IMG/VR virus record: IMGVR_UViG_3300048125_000296
Coordinates: 1 to 47,975 of that record
DNA length: 47,975 bases
Origin: a virus
Strand: one strand, 5' to 3'
Shown one piece after another: positions 46,702 to 47,975 of the stretch. Numbering within the stretch: position 1 is the stretch's first letter; every line of letters starts with the position of its first letter. A program made the translations under genes and the position numbers. A model generated the notes under the pieces. The model did no database searches. It saw only the letters and a list, made by a program, of their open reading frames with translations, and was not told where the DNA came from.

Positions 46702-47191
46702 CGTTATCAGCCTCCATCGAGAGCGCGCTGTGAATTTCTCTCTGAAGTATTAGAAGGATCTCATGGCTTTTCGCAGCCTCAAGCCCTCCAATCAGCGCGG
46801 TGATTTCATTGACCACGCGCGCAGGAATGTTCAGCATTGCGTCGCGTGTCAATCGCGCAGATTTGAACGCGGTCAATTTCACATCCTCAACCTTGCACAG
46901 AGCACCCGATCGTTCCTCATAATCAAGCTGCGTGAGCCGGGCCGCGTACATTTCCCGCACGGCTCGCGCCTGCGCCATCGAGGGTGGCGCGGGTTTGTCT
47001 TTTGTCTCGCGCTGTTTGGCGGGGTTCGTGTTGGCCTTCCATTCCTCGTCAGCCAGCTCAGGGTCGATCGAATAGTTTCGCCCGTTGCGCGTGACCGACT
47101 TCACCAGCCGGCCGTCATGAACAGCAAGCCGGACAGATTCCTTGTCGACCCCACGCATCCGCGCGTACTCCCTCAGGGAAACGCCAGCCAT
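46688..47191 (-). CDS. Small terminase subunit, Nu1-like
   Basis: 167 residues, coupled as TGATGG with the ParB-like gene. The N-terminal helix-turn-helix (SLREYARMRGVDKESVRLAV) recognises the packaging site; the C-terminal half is helical and oligomerises. Arrangement terS-terL is as in lambda. Confidence 0.8.
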   Translation of the reverse strand: MAGVSLREYARMRGVDKESVRLAVHDGRLVKSVTRNGRNYSIDPELADEEWKANTNPAKQRETKDKPAPPSMAQARAVREMYAARLTQLDYEERSGALCKVEDVKLTAFKSARLTRDAMLNIPARVVNEITALIGGLEAAKSHEILLILQREIHSALSMEADNDGPM

Positions 47192-47805
47192 CAGCCGTGG
47201 GCTCCCCTAACCAGATGCTCGAAAGTTTCGGCGGCGTCTTCCAGCTTGTAGCGGCGGCGCAACGTGTCGAGCATTTCTGAAAGCTCGGCGTGATCCGTCA
47301 GGTCAAACTCAAAGCGAAATGATTTTGTCTCAGGTTCGGACTCATCTGCGATCGATGAGAGCGCCTCATCTGTTGGCTCGATGTCGTCCAGGCCAGAGAC
47401 CAGCGCCTCTAGCTCGTCTTCTGTCCACCCCATAGCCTCCAGGTCAAGCTCAGCCTCTTGCAACGCGGCCACCTCTTGCCCTAGCAGCTCCTCATCCCAC
47501 TGGGAGAGATCGGCGAGTCTGTTGTCGGCCAAGATATAGGCCTGCCTTTCTTTGTCGCTCAGGTGATCCAGGCGGATCACTGGGACGCTTTCCAGCCCCA
47601 AAGATTTGGCGGCCTCAAGGCGACCATGCCCGGCGATGATGCCCTGATCTGAGTCGATCAGGATCGGGTTGTTAAAGCCAAAAGCCGCGATGGACTTGGC
47701 AATTTTTTCAATCTGCGAGCGCGTATGTAGGCGGGCGTTTTTGTCGTAAGGCGTCAGAGCATCCAGCGGTAGCAGCTCAATATTTTTTGCCTTCGTGATG
47801 TTCAC
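47191..47805 (-). CDS. ParB-like nuclease-domain protein
   Basis: 204 residues, GTG start at 47805. The ParB N-terminal domain covers about 8-100: LTPYDKNARLHTRSQIEKIA, IIAGHGRLEAAKSLG (the GHGRL loop) and AYILADNRLADLS. The C-terminal half is acidic and helical without a DNA-binding domain I recognise. Such proteins precede terminases in many phages; they may bind CTP or nick DNA during packaging. The first codons also appear at 1..22, the overlapping contig end. Confidence 0.82.
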   Translation of the reverse strand: MNITKAKNIELLPLDALTPYDKNARLHTRSQIEKIAKSIAAFGFNNPILIDSDQGIIAGHGRLEAAKSLGLESVPVIRLDHLSDKERQAYILADNRLADLSQWDEELLGQEVAALQEAELDLEAMGWTEDELEALVSGLDDIEPTDEALSSIADESEPETKSFRFEFDLTDHAELSEMLDTLRRRYKLEDAAETFEHLVRGAHG

Positions 47806-47975
47806 GGTTCTTTGCCTGTCGCTCAGAGGTTAAGGCATACAGGCACCCAGCGCCCTAAGGCTGTCAAATCGGCATGTTCATCAGAGCTCCCGTCAACTCA
47901 CCAGTGCTCACAAGGCTTTTCAGCGGCAGGCCAAATAGTACCCATTTACTAACGTTTTTTTGCGCGCACGGCGCC
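47784..47975. repeat. Terminal direct repeat, right copy
   Basis: Second copy of the 192-base end repeat (offset 47783). The unique genome is therefore about 47,783 bases. The full ParB-like gene is read only from this copy. Confidence 0.95.

Noticed and set aside
1-47975. CRISPR array, insertion sequence or rRNA
   Set aside because: No spaced direct repeats of CRISPR type, no transposase motif and no rRNA-like sequence were seen.

Overview
The window is an apparently complete, circular temperate phage genome of about 47.8 kb. The first 192 bases recur at the end (1..192 = 47784..47975, one mismatch), so the contig closes on itself. It is a myovirus-type chimera: a lambda-like packaging and head module (Nu1-like TerS, GpA-like TerL, gpW, portal, protease-capsid fusion, FII- and Z-like proteins) joined to a P2-like contractile tail (V, W, J, I, sheath FI, tube FII, E/E', T, U, X, D). 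A tyrosine integrase beside a tRNA-Glu-like sequence with paired arm-type repeats shows that it integrates. The host is not certain. A DUF4278-like peptide (a family I associate with cyanobacteria) and two 2OG-Fe(II) oxygenases suit a marine cyanobacterial phage, but the tRNA-Glu with encoded CCA looks more proteobacterial.

Layout. (1) 881..17 kb backwards around the junction and down to 17.8 kb: one long minus-strand late region, starting with two small genes (881..1132, gpZ-like 304..891), crossing the contig ends into ParB-like, TerS, TerL and head genes (47.8-39.5 kb), then baseplate, fibres and tail (39.5-19.9 kb), and ending with a C39 peptidase, a lysis cassette and DUF3310 (19.6-17.8 kb). 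(2) 1.2-1.5 kb: a gene-poor stretch with eight copies of TCAAAC/GTTTGA. (3) 2.0-6.6 kb: about 17 tiny minus-strand genes in at least six cassettes, each behind a copy of one promoter/operator element with an invariant internal spacing. (4) 6.7-12.2 kb: small zinc-ribbon and DUF4278 genes on plus, then a minus-strand replication operon (SF2 helicase, VRR-NUC nuclease, small protein, 880-residue primase-polymerase/helicase). (5) 12.35-15.75 kb: plus-strand recombination operon (RecE/YqaJ-type nuclease, RecT, AlpA-like HTH, SSB, small proteins). (6) 15.7-17.9 kb: two small minus genes, attP and integrase.

The genes combine as follows. The integrase and attP set lysogeny. The recombination and primase/helicase operons replicate the genome. 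The repeated-promoter cassettes probably form a co-regulated early/takeover regulon. The long late transcript builds head, tail and lysis proteins. I find no classical CI-type repressor, so lysogeny control is an open question. The most interesting unexplained structure is the multi-copy promoter regulon at 2.7-6.4 kb.
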